Positions 1 to 7,847 of a stretch of DNA of 64,000 bases are shown here, one piece after another. The first letter of the stretch is position 1, and every line of letters starts with the position of its first letter. The translations under genes and the position numbers were made by a program. The notes under the pieces are model-generated. The model was given only the letters and a program-made list of their open reading frames with translations. It was not told where the DNA came from and made no database searches. The stretch comes from Achromobacter sp. AONIH1 (GTDB lineage: Bacteria; Pseudomonadota; Gammaproteobacteria; Burkholderiales; Burkholderiaceae_B): assembly GCF_002902905.1 (NCBI RefSeq), contig NZ_CP026124.1, positions 3,658,001 through 3,722,000 on the forward strand. The letters run 5' to 3'.

Positions 1-164
1 TCCTCGTCGTCGGCGACAAGGAGAAGCAAAATGGCACCGTCGCCGTACGCGGCCTGGGCGGACTGGATCTCGGCGCAATCGCCTTCGACGACTTCGTCGC
101 GCGCCTGTCCGAGGACGTCTCCACCCGCCGCGACGTTGTTCACCCCGACAGCAGCGCTGTTTAA
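1..164 (+). CDS. thrS: Threonyl-tRNA synthetase, C-terminal fragment
   Basis: This is the last 53 codons of an open frame that enters from the left edge and stops with TAA at 162-164. The residues read [16 protein letters not shown], then [15 protein letters not shown], which is the end of the anticodon-binding domain of class II threonyl-tRNA synthetase (the VGDKE turn is typical). The enzyme charges tRNA-Thr with threonine in the cytoplasm. The infC start lies 20 bases downstream, the usual thrS-infC pairing of proteobacteria, which supports the call. Most of the gene lies outside the window, so nothing can be said about its start or control. Confidence 0.9.
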   Translation, partial: LVVGDKEKQNGTVAVRGLGGLDLGAIAFDDFVARLSEDVSTRRDVVHPDSSAV

Positions 165-184
165 CATTTATAGGAACTTTCAAC

Positions 185-736
185 ATCGCCACTGAAAAAG
201 CCAATCGCATCAACGGTGAAATCCGCGTCCCCGAGGTGCGCCTGATAGGTCTGGACGGAGAACAGCTGGGCATCGTCAAGATCGCCGACGCCTTCCGTCT
301 TTCCGAGCAAAGCGACGTGGATCTGGTGGAAATCGCGCCGAACGCCGAACCGCCGGTCTGCCGTTTGATGGACTACGGTAAGTTCAAGTACCAAGAGCAG
401 AAGCGTCAAGCCGAAGCTCGTTCGAAGCAGAAGGTCATCCAGGTCAAGGAAGTCAAATTCCGTCCTGCCACCGACGAGGGCGACTACCAGGTCAAGCTGC
501 GCAACCTGCGCCGCTTCCTCGAGGAAGGCGACAAGGCCAAGGTGACGCTGCGGTTCCGTGGCCGTGAAATGGCTCACCAGGAACTGGGCATGCGGGTACT
601 TGAGCGCGTGCGCGACGATCTGGTCGAACTGGCCCAGGTCGAAGCCATGCCGAAGCTCGAAGGCCGTCAGATGGTCATGGTGCTGGCGCCGAAGAAGAAG
701 GCCGCCCCTGCGGGCAAGGCCGAATCGGCCGCCTGA
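185..736 (+). CDS. infC: Translation initiation factor IF-3, AUC start codon
   Basis: IF-3 binds the 30S subunit, prevents premature joining of 50S and checks the start codon-anticodon pairing. The protein reads [19 protein letters not shown] and continues through [15 protein letters not shown] and [12 protein letters not shown], all IF-3 signatures (N-terminal domain, helical linker, C-terminal domain). An ATG or GTG start rule would place the start at GTG 236 and lose the conserved [16 protein letters not shown] segment. The conserved frame reaches back to ATC at 185, with AGGAAC at 172-177 as ribosome binding site. An AUU/AUC start is known for infC and underlies autoregulation, because IF-3 discriminates against non-canonical starts. 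The product is 183 residues, the normal size. A hairpin follows the stop codon. Confidence 0.93.
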   Translation: MATEKANRINGEIRVPEVRLIGLDGEQLGIVKIADAFRLSEQSDVDLVEIAPNAEPPVCRLMDYGKFKYQEQKRQAEARSKQKVIQVKEVKFRPATDEGDYQVKLRNLRRFLEEGDKAKVTLRFRGREMAHQELGMRVLERVRDDLVELAQVEAMPKLEGRQMVMVLAPKKKAAPAGKAESAA

Positions 737-742
737 GTCCCA

Positions 743-768
743 CAGAGCCTCCCTCCGGGGAGGCTCTG
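743..768 (+). terminator. Hairpin after infC
   Basis: A perfect 11-bp stem (743-753 with 758-768) closes on a four-base loop immediately after the infC stop. It is followed by GCGTTT rather than a clear T run, so it may be a weak or partial terminator. It fits with infC ending a transcript here instead of reading into rpmI. Confidence 0.6.
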
Positions 769-859
769 GCGTTTCGGGTCGGCGCGTTTCTGGTCGACGT
801 TCCCGACCGGCGTTTCACGCCGGCTCGGAGCCGGCCGGGGCAGCCCCGAATGCAAGTCA

Positions 860-897
860 CGAACCCGCCGCGTCCGCCAGGACGACCGGCGGGTTCG
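860..897 (+). terminator. Second hairpin in the infC-gshB gap
   Basis: An 11-bp perfect inverted repeat (860-870 with 887-897) encloses a 16-base loop and is followed by CTTATT. It could be a backup terminator for the thrS-infC transcript. The 243-base gap 737-979 holds no gene. Confidence 0.45.
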
Positions 898-934
898 CTT
901 ATTGGGCGGCTCTGCGCTACGATGTGGCAATCAA

Positions 935-960
935 GCCGCCTTCCCGCGAGGGAAGGCGGC
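935..960. repeat. GCGA-tetraloop hairpin upstream of gshB
   Basis: An 11-bp perfect stem (935-945 with 950-960) closes on GCGA, a GNRA-type tetraloop. It ends 19 bases before the gshB start, so it would lie in the mRNA leader if transcription starts upstream. The arm sequence resembles the hairpin at 22482-22504, which suggests a recurrent intergenic element. Confidence 0.5.
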
Positions 961-979
961 GTCCGTTCAGGGTGTCGCG

Positions 980-1933
980 ATGCACGTTTTGTTCGTTTTG
1001 GATCCCTTGCCGCTCTTGAAGGCGTACAAGGACAGTTCGGTCGCCATGATGCGCGCGCTGGTCGCGCGCGGGCATACGCTCAGCGTGGCCATGCAGGGCG
1101 ACCTGTATATCGAGGAAGGCGCCGTCCGCGCCGTGGCCACGCCCATCGAGCTGGTCGACGGGGCGGACCTGCACGGCCATGACTGGTGGCGCGAAGCCGA
1201 GGCCCGGGATGTGCGCCTGGCCGATCTGGGCGCGGTCGTCATGCGCAAGGATCCGCCCTTCGACATGGAATACGTGTATTCCACCCATCTGCTGGAATAC
1301 GCCCAGCAGCAGGGCGCCAAGGTCTTCAACACCGGCGCGGCCATCCGCAACCACCCGGAAAAGCTGGCCATCACCGAAATCAGCGAGTTCACCGCGCCCA
1401 CGCTGGTGACCCGCAACATGGCCCGTCTGAAAGCCTTCCACGACAAGCACCAGGACGTGATCGTCAAGCCGCTGGACGGCATGGGTGGCACCGGCGTGTT
1501 CCGGCTGCAGCCCAAGGATCCCAACCTCAACGCCATCCTGGAAACGCTGACCGACAACGGCGCGCGCACCATCATGGCGCAGCGCTACATCCCCGAGATC
1601 GTCAAGGGCGACAAGCGCATCCTGCTGATCGGCGGCGAGCCCGTGCCGTACTGCCTGGCCCGCATCCCGCTGGCCGGCGAAACGCGCGGCAACCTGGCGG
1701 CCGGCGGACGTGGCGTGGCCCAGCCGCTGTCGCCGCGCGACCGCGAGATCGCCGAGGCGGTGGCGCCCAAGCTGGCCGCCCGCGGCCTGCTGCTGGTCGG
1801 CCTGGACGTCATCGGCGACTACGTCACCGAGGTCAATGTCACCAGCCCCACCTGTTTCGTGGAGATCGCCGAACAGACCGGCTTCGACGTCGCCGGCATG
1901 TTCGCGCAGGCGCTCGAGAAAGCAGCGGCCTGA
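980..1933 (+). CDS. gshB: Glutathione synthetase
   Basis: This cytoplasmic ATP-grasp ligase joins gamma-glutamylcysteine and glycine to give glutathione. The start is ATG 980 (MHVLFVLDPLPLLKAYKDSS), matching the family N-terminus; the frame is open further upstream but that stretch is not GshB-like. The product is 317 residues, against about 316 in E. coli. Visible motifs include AVVMRKDPPFDMEYVYST, the nucleotide-binding stretch VIVKPLDGMGGTGVFR, QRYIPEIVKGDKRILL, and the C-terminal GLDVIGDYVTEVNVTSPT with metal-binding Glu/Asn. gshA is not in the window. The gene is followed by the EIIA-HPr-EI genes at short spacing, probably one operon, an arrangement common in betaproteobacteria. No strong Shine-Dalgarno sequence is visible. 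Confidence 0.95.
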   Translation: MHVLFVLDPLPLLKAYKDSSVAMMRALVARGHTLSVAMQGDLYIEEGAVRAVATPIELVDGADLHGHDWWREAEARDVRLADLGAVVMRKDPPFDMEYVYSTHLLEYAQQQGAKVFNTGAAIRNHPEKLAITEISEFTAPTLVTRNMARLKAFHDKHQDVIVKPLDGMGGTGVFRLQPKDPNLNAILETLTDNGARTIMAQRYIPEIVKGDKRILLIGGEPVPYCLARIPLAGETRGNLAAGGRGVAQPLSPRDREIAEAVAPKLAARGLLLVGLDVIGDYVTEVNVTSPTCFVEIAEQTGFDVAGMFAQALEKAAA

Positions 1934-1951
1934 GGCCGCGGGATTGCTGCC

Positions 1952-2353
1952 ATGACCACGGGTATTGTTATCGTTGTCCACGCGCCGCTCGGCGCCGCGA
2001 TGCGGGATTGCGCCAGCCACGTGATGGGCAACCTGGACGGCATGTTGGCCATCCACGACATCCAGCCGGAAGACCTGCCTGATGACCTGGCGCCGGCCGT
2101 GCTCAAGGACATCCTGGACCAGGAGTTGGGCGGCGGCGTGCTGGTGTTGACCGACCTGATCGGCGCCACCCCGGCCAACATCGCCAAGCGCGCGGTGGCC
2201 GATGCCCAGGCCCAGGGCATCCAGTGCTGCGTGCTGGCCGGCCTGAACACGCCGATGCTGCTGCTGGCGCTGACCTATCGCAATCTGCCGCTGGCCGAGA
2301 CGCGCGAAAAAGCGCTGGCGGGGGGAGTGCAGGGCGTCTTGCGTGTAGACTGA
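1952..2353 (+). CDS. PTS EIIA component, mannose family
   Basis: This 133-residue protein is a stand-alone EIIA of the mannose family. It accepts phosphate from HPr at His10 in the motif IVVHAPLG, and LTDLIGATPANIAK is the conserved Asp-containing loop. In this family the IIA domain usually feeds IIB and IIC/IID sugar transporters, but no IIB, IIC or IID gene follows here. That is the usual betaproteobacterial situation, where EIIA-HPr-EI serves as a regulatory phosphorelay or feeds a transporter coded elsewhere. The gene begins 18 bases after gshB and precedes ptsH by 110 bases, so it belongs to the same putative operon. It is often named manX or ptsA-like; I leave the symbol blank. Confidence 0.9.
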   Translation: MTTGIVIVVHAPLGAAMRDCASHVMGNLDGMLAIHDIQPEDLPDDLAPAVLKDILDQELGGGVLVLTDLIGATPANIAKRAVADAQAQGIQCCVLAGLNTPMLLLALTYRNLPLAETREKALAGGVQGVLRVD

Positions 2354-2463
2354 CGGCTAAGAATATGCCCTATCATTCGGGCGTAATATTTCAGCCGGCG
2401 CGCGGCGGGCCATCCCGCCGCGACCGACACTGATACCGGACAGCCGCAGACACCAAGATCCCT

Positions 2464-2733
2464 ATGCCCAATACCGATATCGTCATCAGCAACAAGCTGG
2501 GCCTGCATGCCCGGGCGGCCGCCAAACTGACGCAGCTGGCCAGCAGGTTCTCCAGCGAGATCTTTATTTCGCGCGGCGCGCAGCGCGTCAATGCCAAGAG
2601 CATCATGGGCGTCATGATGCTGGCCGCCGGTCTGGGCGTGACGGTCCGTCTGGAAGCCTCCGGCGCCGACGCCGAGCTGGCGCTTGCTGAAATCGAAACC
2701 CTGTTTGACAGCAAATTCGGTGAGCAGGAATAG
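2464..2733 (+). CDS. ptsH: Phosphocarrier protein HPr
   Basis: HPr relays phosphate from EI to EIIA. The 89-residue sequence has the active-site motif NKLGLHARAA with His15 and the regulatory-site region AKSIMGVMML with Ser46, both at the canonical positions. Ser46 is the residue phosphorylated by HprK in organisms that have that kinase; no HprK lies in the window. The reading frame overlaps the likely start of ptsI, so translation of the two is probably coupled. The Shine-Dalgarno sequence is weak (AAGATCC). It is preceded by EIIA and followed by EI, the order usual in betaproteobacteria. Confidence 0.95.
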   Translation: MPNTDIVISNKLGLHARAAAKLTQLASRFSSEIFISRGAQRVNAKSIMGVMMLAAGLGVTVRLEASGADAELALAEIETLFDSKFGEQE

Positions 2734-4546
2734 AACGTCCCCTGAACCGGCCGGCTCGGGTGCTGCCCGGGCCGGGTCCGTCACGTCCCAGGGGGACGTC
2801 CCGTCCGGGGCTGGCGCTGCCAGCCCCGTCGTCTGTCTGTACGGCAAGGGCGTGGCTCGCGGTTACGCCATCGGGCGCGCCGTGGTCATGGGCGCCGCGG
2901 CGCTGGAAGTGGCGCATTACCGCATCGCGCCGGAAGATATCGCCGCCGAAAGCAGCCGCCTGACCCAGGCGCTGGCCGACGCGCAGCAGGAACTGTTGCT
3001 GCTGGCCGACACCCTGCCGGCCGACGCCCCGCGCGAGCTGGGCGCCATGCTCAACGTTCACAGCCTGCTGCTGGGCGACCCGCTGCTGGCCGAGCAGACG
3101 CTGGCGCTGATCGCCGAGCGGCACTACAACGCCGAATGGGCGCTGACCACGCAGGGCCAGATCCTGGGCCAGCAGTTCGACGCCATGGAGGACGAGTACC
3201 TGCGCGAGCGCGGCGCCGACGTGCGCCAGGTCATCGAGCGCGTGCTGCATGTGCTGGCCGGCACGTCCGCCATGCTGCCGGACATGGGCCATGTGGACGG
3301 CGACGAAGCCCTGATCGTCGTGGCGCACGATATTTCTCCCGCCGACATGCTGCGCCTGCGTGGCGGCCGCTTCGCCGCCTTCGTCACCGACCTGGGCGGC
3401 CCCACGTCCCATACCGCCATCGTGGCCCGCAGCATGGGCGTGCCGGCGGTGGTGGCCCTGGGCAATGTGCGCGAGCTGGTGCGCGATGGCGACACGCTGA
3501 TCATCGACGGCGCGTCGGGCGCCGTGGTGGTGAATCCCTCGCCGCGCATCCTGCAGGAATACCGCCGCCGCCAGTCCGCCTATGCCGACGAGCGCGCCGA
3601 GCTTAGCCTGCTGCGCGACGTGCCCTCGGTCACGCTGGACGGCATCGACGTGGTGCTGCACGCCAATATCGAACTGCCCGAGGAGGCCGCGCTGGCGCTG
3701 GCGTCCGGCGCGCACGGCATCGGCCTGTTCCGCAGCGAGTTCCTGTTCATGGGCCGCGCGGACCTGCCGGGCGAGGAAGAGCAGTACGAAGCCTATGCCT
3801 CGGTGGTGAAGGTGATGGCGGGCCGTCCCGTCACCATCCGCACGCTGGATATCGGCGCGGACAAGACGCTGGACGGCGAGGCCACCGTGGCCACCAACCC
3901 CGCGCTGGGCCAGCGCGCCATCCGCTACTGCCTGGCGCGCCCCGAGATGTTCGCCACGCAATTGCGCGCCATCCTGCGCGCCTCGGCCCACGGGCCGGTG
4001 CGGCTGCTGATCCCGATGATCGCCCATATGCACGAAGTGGTCGCCACCAAGGCCGCCATCGAGGCCGCGCGGCGCGAACTCGACGCGCGCGGCCAGGCCT
4101 ATGCGGCCCATATGGAAGTGGGCGCCATGGTCGAGGTGCCGGCCATCGCCATCGCCATCGAGCCTTTTGCCCAGGCGCTGGATTTTCTTTCCATCGGCAC
4201 CAACGACCTGATCCAGTACACGCTGGCGATCGACCGCGGCGACCACGACGTGGCGTCCCTGTACGACCCGCTGCATCCGGCGGTGCTGCGCCTGGTCGCG
4301 AACACCATCAACGCCGGCGAGCGCGCCGGCAAGCCGGTGGCGGTCTGCGGCGAGATGGCGGGCGATTCGCGCATGACCCGGCTGCTGCTGGGCCTGGGCC
4401 TGACCGAGTTCTCCATGCATCCGCAGCAGTTGCTGGACGTCAAGCGCGAAGTGCGCCGCGCCCATTCCAATGCCTTGCGGATCAAGGTGGCCAGCGCGTT
4501 GAACCGCGCCTTGCCGGTGGACCTGGACGCCCTCGGACCAGGCTGA
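2720..4546 (+). CDS. ptsI: PTS enzyme I (phosphoenolpyruvate-protein phosphotransferase)
   Basis: EI takes phosphate from phosphoenolpyruvate and passes it to HPr. Domains in order are the HPr-binding helical domain, the phosphohistidine domain with GGPTSHTAIVARSMGVPAVV (active His near residue 231), and the PEP-binding TIM barrel with GIGLFRSEFLFM, TIRTLDIGADK, EVGAMVEVPA, FLSIGTNDLIQYTLAIDRG and AVCGEMAGD. The frame is open from 2684. I chose GTG 2720, inside the end of ptsH, but the conserved part only begins about residue 38 (CLYGKGVARGYAIG). About 35 residues rich in Gly, Ala, Ser and Pro therefore precede the family core, and the exact start is uncertain. From this start the length is 608 residues, against about 575 in E. 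coli. Confidence 0.93.
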   Translation: MSRNRTSPEPAGSGAARAGSVTSQGDVPSGAGAASPVVCLYGKGVARGYAIGRAVVMGAAALEVAHYRIAPEDIAAESSRLTQALADAQQELLLLADTLPADAPRELGAMLNVHSLLLGDPLLAEQTLALIAERHYNAEWALTTQGQILGQQFDAMEDEYLRERGADVRQVIERVLHVLAGTSAMLPDMGHVDGDEALIVVAHDISPADMLRLRGGRFAAFVTDLGGPTSHTAIVARSMGVPAVVALGNVRELVRDGDTLIIDGASGAVVVNPSPRILQEYRRRQSAYADERAELSLLRDVPSVTLDGIDVVLHANIELPEEAALALASGAHGIGLFRSEFLFMGRADLPGEEEQYEAYASVVKVMAGRPVTIRTLDIGADKTLDGEATVATNPALGQRAIRYCLARPEMFATQLRAILRASAHGPVRLLIPMIAHMHEVVATKAAIEAARRELDARGQAYAAHMEVGAMVEVPAIAIAIEPFAQALDFLSIGTNDLIQYTLAIDRGDHDVASLYDPLHPAVLRLVANTINAGERAGKPVAVCGEMAGDSRMTRLLLGLGLTEFSMHPQQLLDVKREVRRAHSNALRIKVASALNRALPVDLDALGPG

Positions 4547-4555
4547 TCCTGTTTC

Positions 4556-4576
4556 GGAGGCGCCTGCGGCGCCTCC
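4556..4576. terminator. Hairpin after ptsI
   Basis: A 9-bp perfect stem (4556-4564 with 4568-4576) on a TGC loop begins 9 bases after the ptsI stop. It has no T run. It is probably the first of two stacked terminator hairpins. Confidence 0.5.
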
Positions 4577-4600
4577 CTGGCGCGGGGCCTTCCCAATGAA

Positions 4601-4630
4601 AAAGCCCGGAACCGCAAGGTTCCGGGCTTT
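4601..4630. terminator. Bidirectional terminator between ptsI and amtB
   Basis: A 13-bp perfect stem (4601-4613 with 4618-4630) closes on a GCAA tetraloop. An A run lies on the left and CTTTCTTG on the right, so it can stop transcription from ptsI on the plus strand and from amtB on the minus strand, which converge here. Confidence 0.85.
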
Positions 4631-4670
4631 CTTGTCTGCGCTACGCCCGGCGCTCGCCGGGCGGGTCGGA

Positions 4671-5909
4671 TCAGCTGTGGTACGCCGATTCGCCGTGGCT
4701 GGTGACGTCCAGCCCTTCGCGCTCCTGGTCTTCCGGCACGCGCAGGCCGCACAGGGCGTTGGCGATCTTGTAGGCGATCAGGGCCACCACGCCGGACCAG
4801 ACGATGGTCAGCAGCACGCCTTCGAGCTGCACCCAGAGCTGATGAGCGATCATGCCGGGCTCGGCCAGGCCGGGGCCGCCCAGGGCCTGGGCATTGAACA
4901 CGCCGGTCAGCAGCGCGCCGACGATGCCGCCCACGCCGTGCACGCCGAACACGTCCAGCGAGTCGTCGGCGCGCAGGATGCGCTTCAGGCCATTCACGCC
5001 CCAGACGCAGACGACGCCGGCGATCACGCCGATGACCAGCGCGCCTGCAGGACCCACCAGGCCGGCGGCCGGGGTAATGCCGACCAGGCCGGCCACCGCG
5101 CCCGAGGCCGCGCCGAGCATGGACGGCTTGCCCTTGATGCTCCATTCGGTGATCAGCCAGGCCAGCACGGCGCCGGCGGTCGCGATCATGGTGTTGAAGA
5201 AGGCCAGCGTGGCGTTTTCGTTGGCGGCCAGGGCCGAGCCGGCGTTGAAGCCGAACCAGCCCACCCACAGCAGCGCGGCGCCGACGAAGGTCATGGGCAG
5301 GTTGTGCGGCTGCATGGCTTCGCGGCCGTAGCCCACGCGCTTGCCGATCACATAGGCGCCGACCAGGCCGGCCACGCCGGCGTTGATGTGCACCACCGTG
5401 CCGCCGGCGAAGTCCAGCGCGCCGCGCGCATTGAGCAGGCCGGGCGCGGTTTCGGACGCGAACCAGACCATGTGGGCGATGGGCACGTAGGCGAAGGTGA
5501 ACCAGATCACCGTGAAGACCAGCACCGCCGAGAAGCGGGCGCGTTCGGCGAAGCTGCCCACAACCAGCGCGCAGGTGATGCCGGCGAAGGTGGCCTGGAA
5601 CGAGGCGAACAGCAGCTCGGTGAGCGAGTTCGACATGGCGTACTTGCCGTCCGCGGGCGTGAACATGCCGGAGAAGAAGGCGCGCGACAATCCGCCGAAG
5701 AAGGCATTGCCTTCGGTGAAGGCGAGGGAATAGCCGTAGATGAACCAGAGCACCAGGCCCAGCACGAAGGTACACAGCACTTGCAGCAGCACCGAGAGCA
5801 CGTTCTTGCTGCGTACCAGGCCGCCATAGAACATCGCCAGGCCGGGCACTGCCATCATCAATACAAGCAGGGTAGAGACGAGCAACCAGGAGATATCTGC
5901 TTTATCCAT
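4671..5909 (-). CDS. amtB: Ammonium transporter AmtB
   Basis: This 412-residue inner-membrane channel conducts ammonium or ammonia. About eleven hydrophobic segments are visible. The two pore histidines are present in FAGGTVVHINAGVAGL and GVHGVGGIVGALLTG. The sequence begins directly with the first membrane segment (DISWLLVSTLLVLMMAVPGLAMFYGG), so no long cleaved signal peptide is evident, in contrast to E. coli AmtB. ATG 5909 is preceded by GGAG on the minus strand. It lies 33 bases downstream of glnK and is surely cotranscribed with it. When nitrogen is sufficient, unmodified GlnK would plug the channel. Expression should be controlled by the sigma-54 promoter upstream of glnK. Confidence 0.95.
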   Translation of the reverse strand: MDKADISWLLVSTLLVLMMAVPGLAMFYGGLVRSKNVLSVLLQVLCTFVLGLVLWFIYGYSLAFTEGNAFFGGLSRAFFSGMFTPADGKYAMSNSLTELLFASFQATFAGITCALVVGSFAERARFSAVLVFTVIWFTFAYVPIAHMVWFASETAPGLLNARGALDFAGGTVVHINAGVAGLVGAYVIGKRVGYGREAMQPHNLPMTFVGAALLWVGWFGFNAGSALAANENATLAFFNTMIATAGAVLAWLITEWSIKGKPSMLGAASGAVAGLVGITPAAGLVGPAGALVIGVIAGVVCVWGVNGLKRILRADDSLDVFGVHGVGGIVGALLTGVFNAQALGGPGLAEPGMIAHQLWVQLEGVLLTIVWSGVVALIAYKIANALCGLRVPEDQEREGLDVTSHGESAYHS

Positions 5910-5942
5910 TTTTCAGGCTCCGATGAATCTTGCTTTAGTTGT

Positions 5943-6314
<372 letters not shown>

Positions 6315-6321
6315 TCAATCA

Positions 6322-6337
6322 AGCAAGTTCCATGCCA
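6322..6337 (-). promoter_or_regulatory. Sigma-54 promoter of glnK-amtB
   Basis: On the minus strand the sequence reads TGGCATG-GAAC-TTGCT, a near-perfect match to the sigma-54 consensus (TGGCACG-N4-TTGCW). The GG of the -24 element is at 6336-6335 and the GC of the -12 element at 6324-6323, with the required spacing. The start point would be near 6311, about 30 bases before the glnK ATG. The site is the reason to expect RpoN/NtrC control. Confidence 0.88.
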
Positions 6338-6389
6338 TGTCCGGAGATACCCGGAAAGAGGGCGCGCAGGCGCGCAGCTTGTGCCTGGC

Positions 6390-6406
6390 TGCACCAATAT
6401 AGTGCG
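6390..6406. promoter_or_regulatory. NtrC-type enhancer site
   Basis: The 17-mer TGCACCAATATAGTGCG fits the NtrC operator TGCACC-N4-TGGTGCA with two mismatches in the right half. Its centre lies about 87 bases upstream of the predicted sigma-54 start, a usual enhancer distance. Confidence 0.75.
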
Positions 6407-6432
6407 TCGACGCACGACTGTCAGCCTCGAAG

Positions 6433-6439
6433 TGGTGCA
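6433..6439. promoter_or_regulatory. Second NtrC half-site
   Basis: TGGTGCA is a perfect NtrC half operator with a poor partner half at 6423-6428. The inferred dyad centre (about 6431) is 33 bases from that of the strong site, close to three helical turns, as expected for cooperative NtrC dimers. Confidence 0.5.
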
Positions 6440-6882
6440 TGGCGGCGAGCGGGGTGAGGGATGAAACCAAACGTGTTTCCGGCGCGCTGGTTGTTGCCAA
6501 TTGCAGCTTCGCGGGTGCCTTGACGGGTTATGACGATATGCCCGGGCCACTGTTGCGATTCATCGCGCCGTGGGCATGCGGGCGGGCTTTGATGCAACGG
6601 CGGCCGCTAGGCCGGGCGCGGCGTGGCGGGCAGAAAGCCCGTCGCCGCGAGGCGCGCGCGTGGCGCCGGCCGGGCCCTTGCCGGGCGGGTTTCAGGTATT
6701 CCCGATGTATGGAAATTGGGGCCAAGCGTTGATACGAGGGTTTACACGCAGCCGCTTGTGGCCGCAACGCGCCTGCTCAAGAATCGGATCCAGCCTGTGC
6801 CTGACACGGGCTTGAATGGGGCCGCACAAGGCGTCCGGCGTGGCGGCCCTCTCTACAAGAAACAAGCAAGAAAGAGGAATTC
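6440..6882. other. Gene-free interval between glnK control region and lipoprotein gene
   Basis: I find no credible gene in these 443 bases. Short open frames here lack ribosome sites and family likeness. The stretch is GC-rich and full of small inverted repeats around 6600-6700. The right end must carry the promoter of the lipoprotein gene at 6883, but no clear -35/-10 pair stands out. Confidence 0.5.
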
Positions 6883-7281
6883 ATGAATATCGAACGCAAG
6901 ACCCTGGGCATTCTCGCGCTGGCTGCCGCCGCCGTCCTGATGGCGGGTTGCGACAAGAAGGACGACAAGGCCGCCACGCCTGCGGCGCCGTCCACGTCGG
7001 CTCCCGCATCGTCGTCTTCCACCACGCCGCCGGCCGCCACGACGCCGGCGCCTTCCTCGTCGGCCGCCACGCCCGCCGAATGCGAAGCCTACGTCGCCAA
7101 GGTCAACGCTTGCATGGACAAGCTGGGCAATGGCAATCCGGCCGTGGCCAGCTTCAAGCAGCAGATGGAAGCCGCCAAGGCGCAGTGGGCCGCCGTCACC
7201 GACAAGACCCAGCTTGCCGCCCAGTGCAAGCAGGCCAGCGACCTGTTCGCGCAATCGGCCACCCAGATGGGCTGCCCGTAA
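6883..7281 (+). CDS. Small lipoprotein with Ser/Thr/Pro/Ala linker and Cys-containing C-terminal domain
   Basis: The 132-residue product starts with a lipoprotein signal (MNIERKTLGILALAAAAVLMAGC), lipidated Cys at residue 23. A charged DKKDDK stretch and about 40 residues of low-complexity Ala/Ser/Thr/Pro linker follow. A compact C-terminal domain then carries four cysteines (in AECEAYV, VNACMDKLG, AAQCKQ and MGCP), probably two disulfides in the periplasm. The Ser/Pro/Ala linker suggests that the small domain is held away from the membrane. The ribosome site AGAGGAA is strong and an intrinsic terminator follows, so it is likely a single-gene unit. The function is not known to me; it resembles small conserved helical domains of unknown function. 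Confidence 0.85.
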   Translation: MNIERKTLGILALAAAAVLMAGCDKKDDKAATPAAPSTSAPASSSSTTPPAATTPAPSSSAATPAECEAYVAKVNACMDKLGNGNPAVASFKQQMEAAKAQWAAVTDKTQLAAQCKQASDLFAQSATQMGCP

Positions 7282-7334
7282 CGATGTTGGTAGGGGGCTG
7301 CCGCGAGGCGGCCCGGTTTTCTCCTGTGCTTTGT

Positions 7335-7368
7335 GGGCGGTCACCGCATGCGGTCCGCCCTTTTTTTT
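7335..7368 (+). terminator. Intrinsic terminator after the lipoprotein gene
   Basis: GGGCGG (7335-7340) pairs with CCGCCC (7355-7360), with an inner ACCGCA/TGCGGT palindrome, followed by eight T residues (7361-7368). This is a textbook Rho-independent terminator. Confidence 0.9.
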
Positions 7369-7483
7369 GCGTCGGATCCGCGCAGGGCCGGCGAGGCCCA
7401 TTGCGCCATGCCCGCGCCGGTGGGCGCAGTCCGTCCGGACGCACTACACTGGAGCCAGCCAGGCAACAACAAGGAGTACTGCC

Positions 7484-7735
7484 ATGAATTCCCGCACCCA
7501 ATGGATGGAAGACATCCAGAAGAACATTTCCGACCTGATCGCACGCAGTCCCGCCGCGGATGTCGAGAAGAACGTGCGCGCGATGATGGCCCAGGCCTTC
7601 ACCAAGATGGACCTCGTCACGCGCGAGGAATTCGACGTGCAGGCCGATCTGCTGGCGCGCACCCGCGCCCGCGTCGACCAGTTGGCGGCGCAGGTGCAGC
7701 AACTGGAAGAGCGCCTGTCGGCTCTGAGCAAGTAG
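7484..7735 (+). CDS. ubiK: Ubiquinone biosynthesis accessory factor UbiK (BMFP domain)
   Basis: This 83-residue protein of the YqiC/UbiK family assists the ubiquinone-synthesis complex (with UbiJ in gammaproteobacteria). It has an N-terminal amphipathic helix (TQWMEDIQKNISDLI) and the family motif DLVTREEFDVQADLLARTRARVDQL, then a C-terminal coiled coil (VQQLEERLSALSK) that drives trimer formation. ATG 7484 is preceded by AAGGAG. Its place between the glnK region and comM is common in betaproteobacteria. UbiJ is not in the window. A UUCG-loop hairpin follows the stop. Confidence 0.9.
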   Translation: MNSRTQWMEDIQKNISDLIARSPAADVEKNVRAMMAQAFTKMDLVTREEFDVQADLLARTRARVDQLAAQVQQLEERLSALSK

Positions 7736-7777
7736 GTTCAGGCAGGGTCCGCCCTGCAAGGGCGGGATATTTCCAGC

Positions 7778-7799
7778 ACGGCCGCCTTCGGGCGGCCGT
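7778..7799 (+). terminator. UUCG hairpin between ubiK and comM
   Basis: A 9-bp perfect stem (7778-7786 with 7791-7799) closes on TTCG. No long T run follows. It probably protects or ends the ubiK mRNA. Confidence 0.55.
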
Positions 7800-7847
7800 C
7801 GGCATTTGGGCATACTGGCCTGCCGCTGACCGTGATCGGAGGCCGCC

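Noticed and set aside
6439..6732. 97-codon plus-strand frame between glnK and the lipoprotein gene
   Set aside because: It overlaps the NtrC region, has no ribosome site, and the product is Arg/Ala-rich noise.
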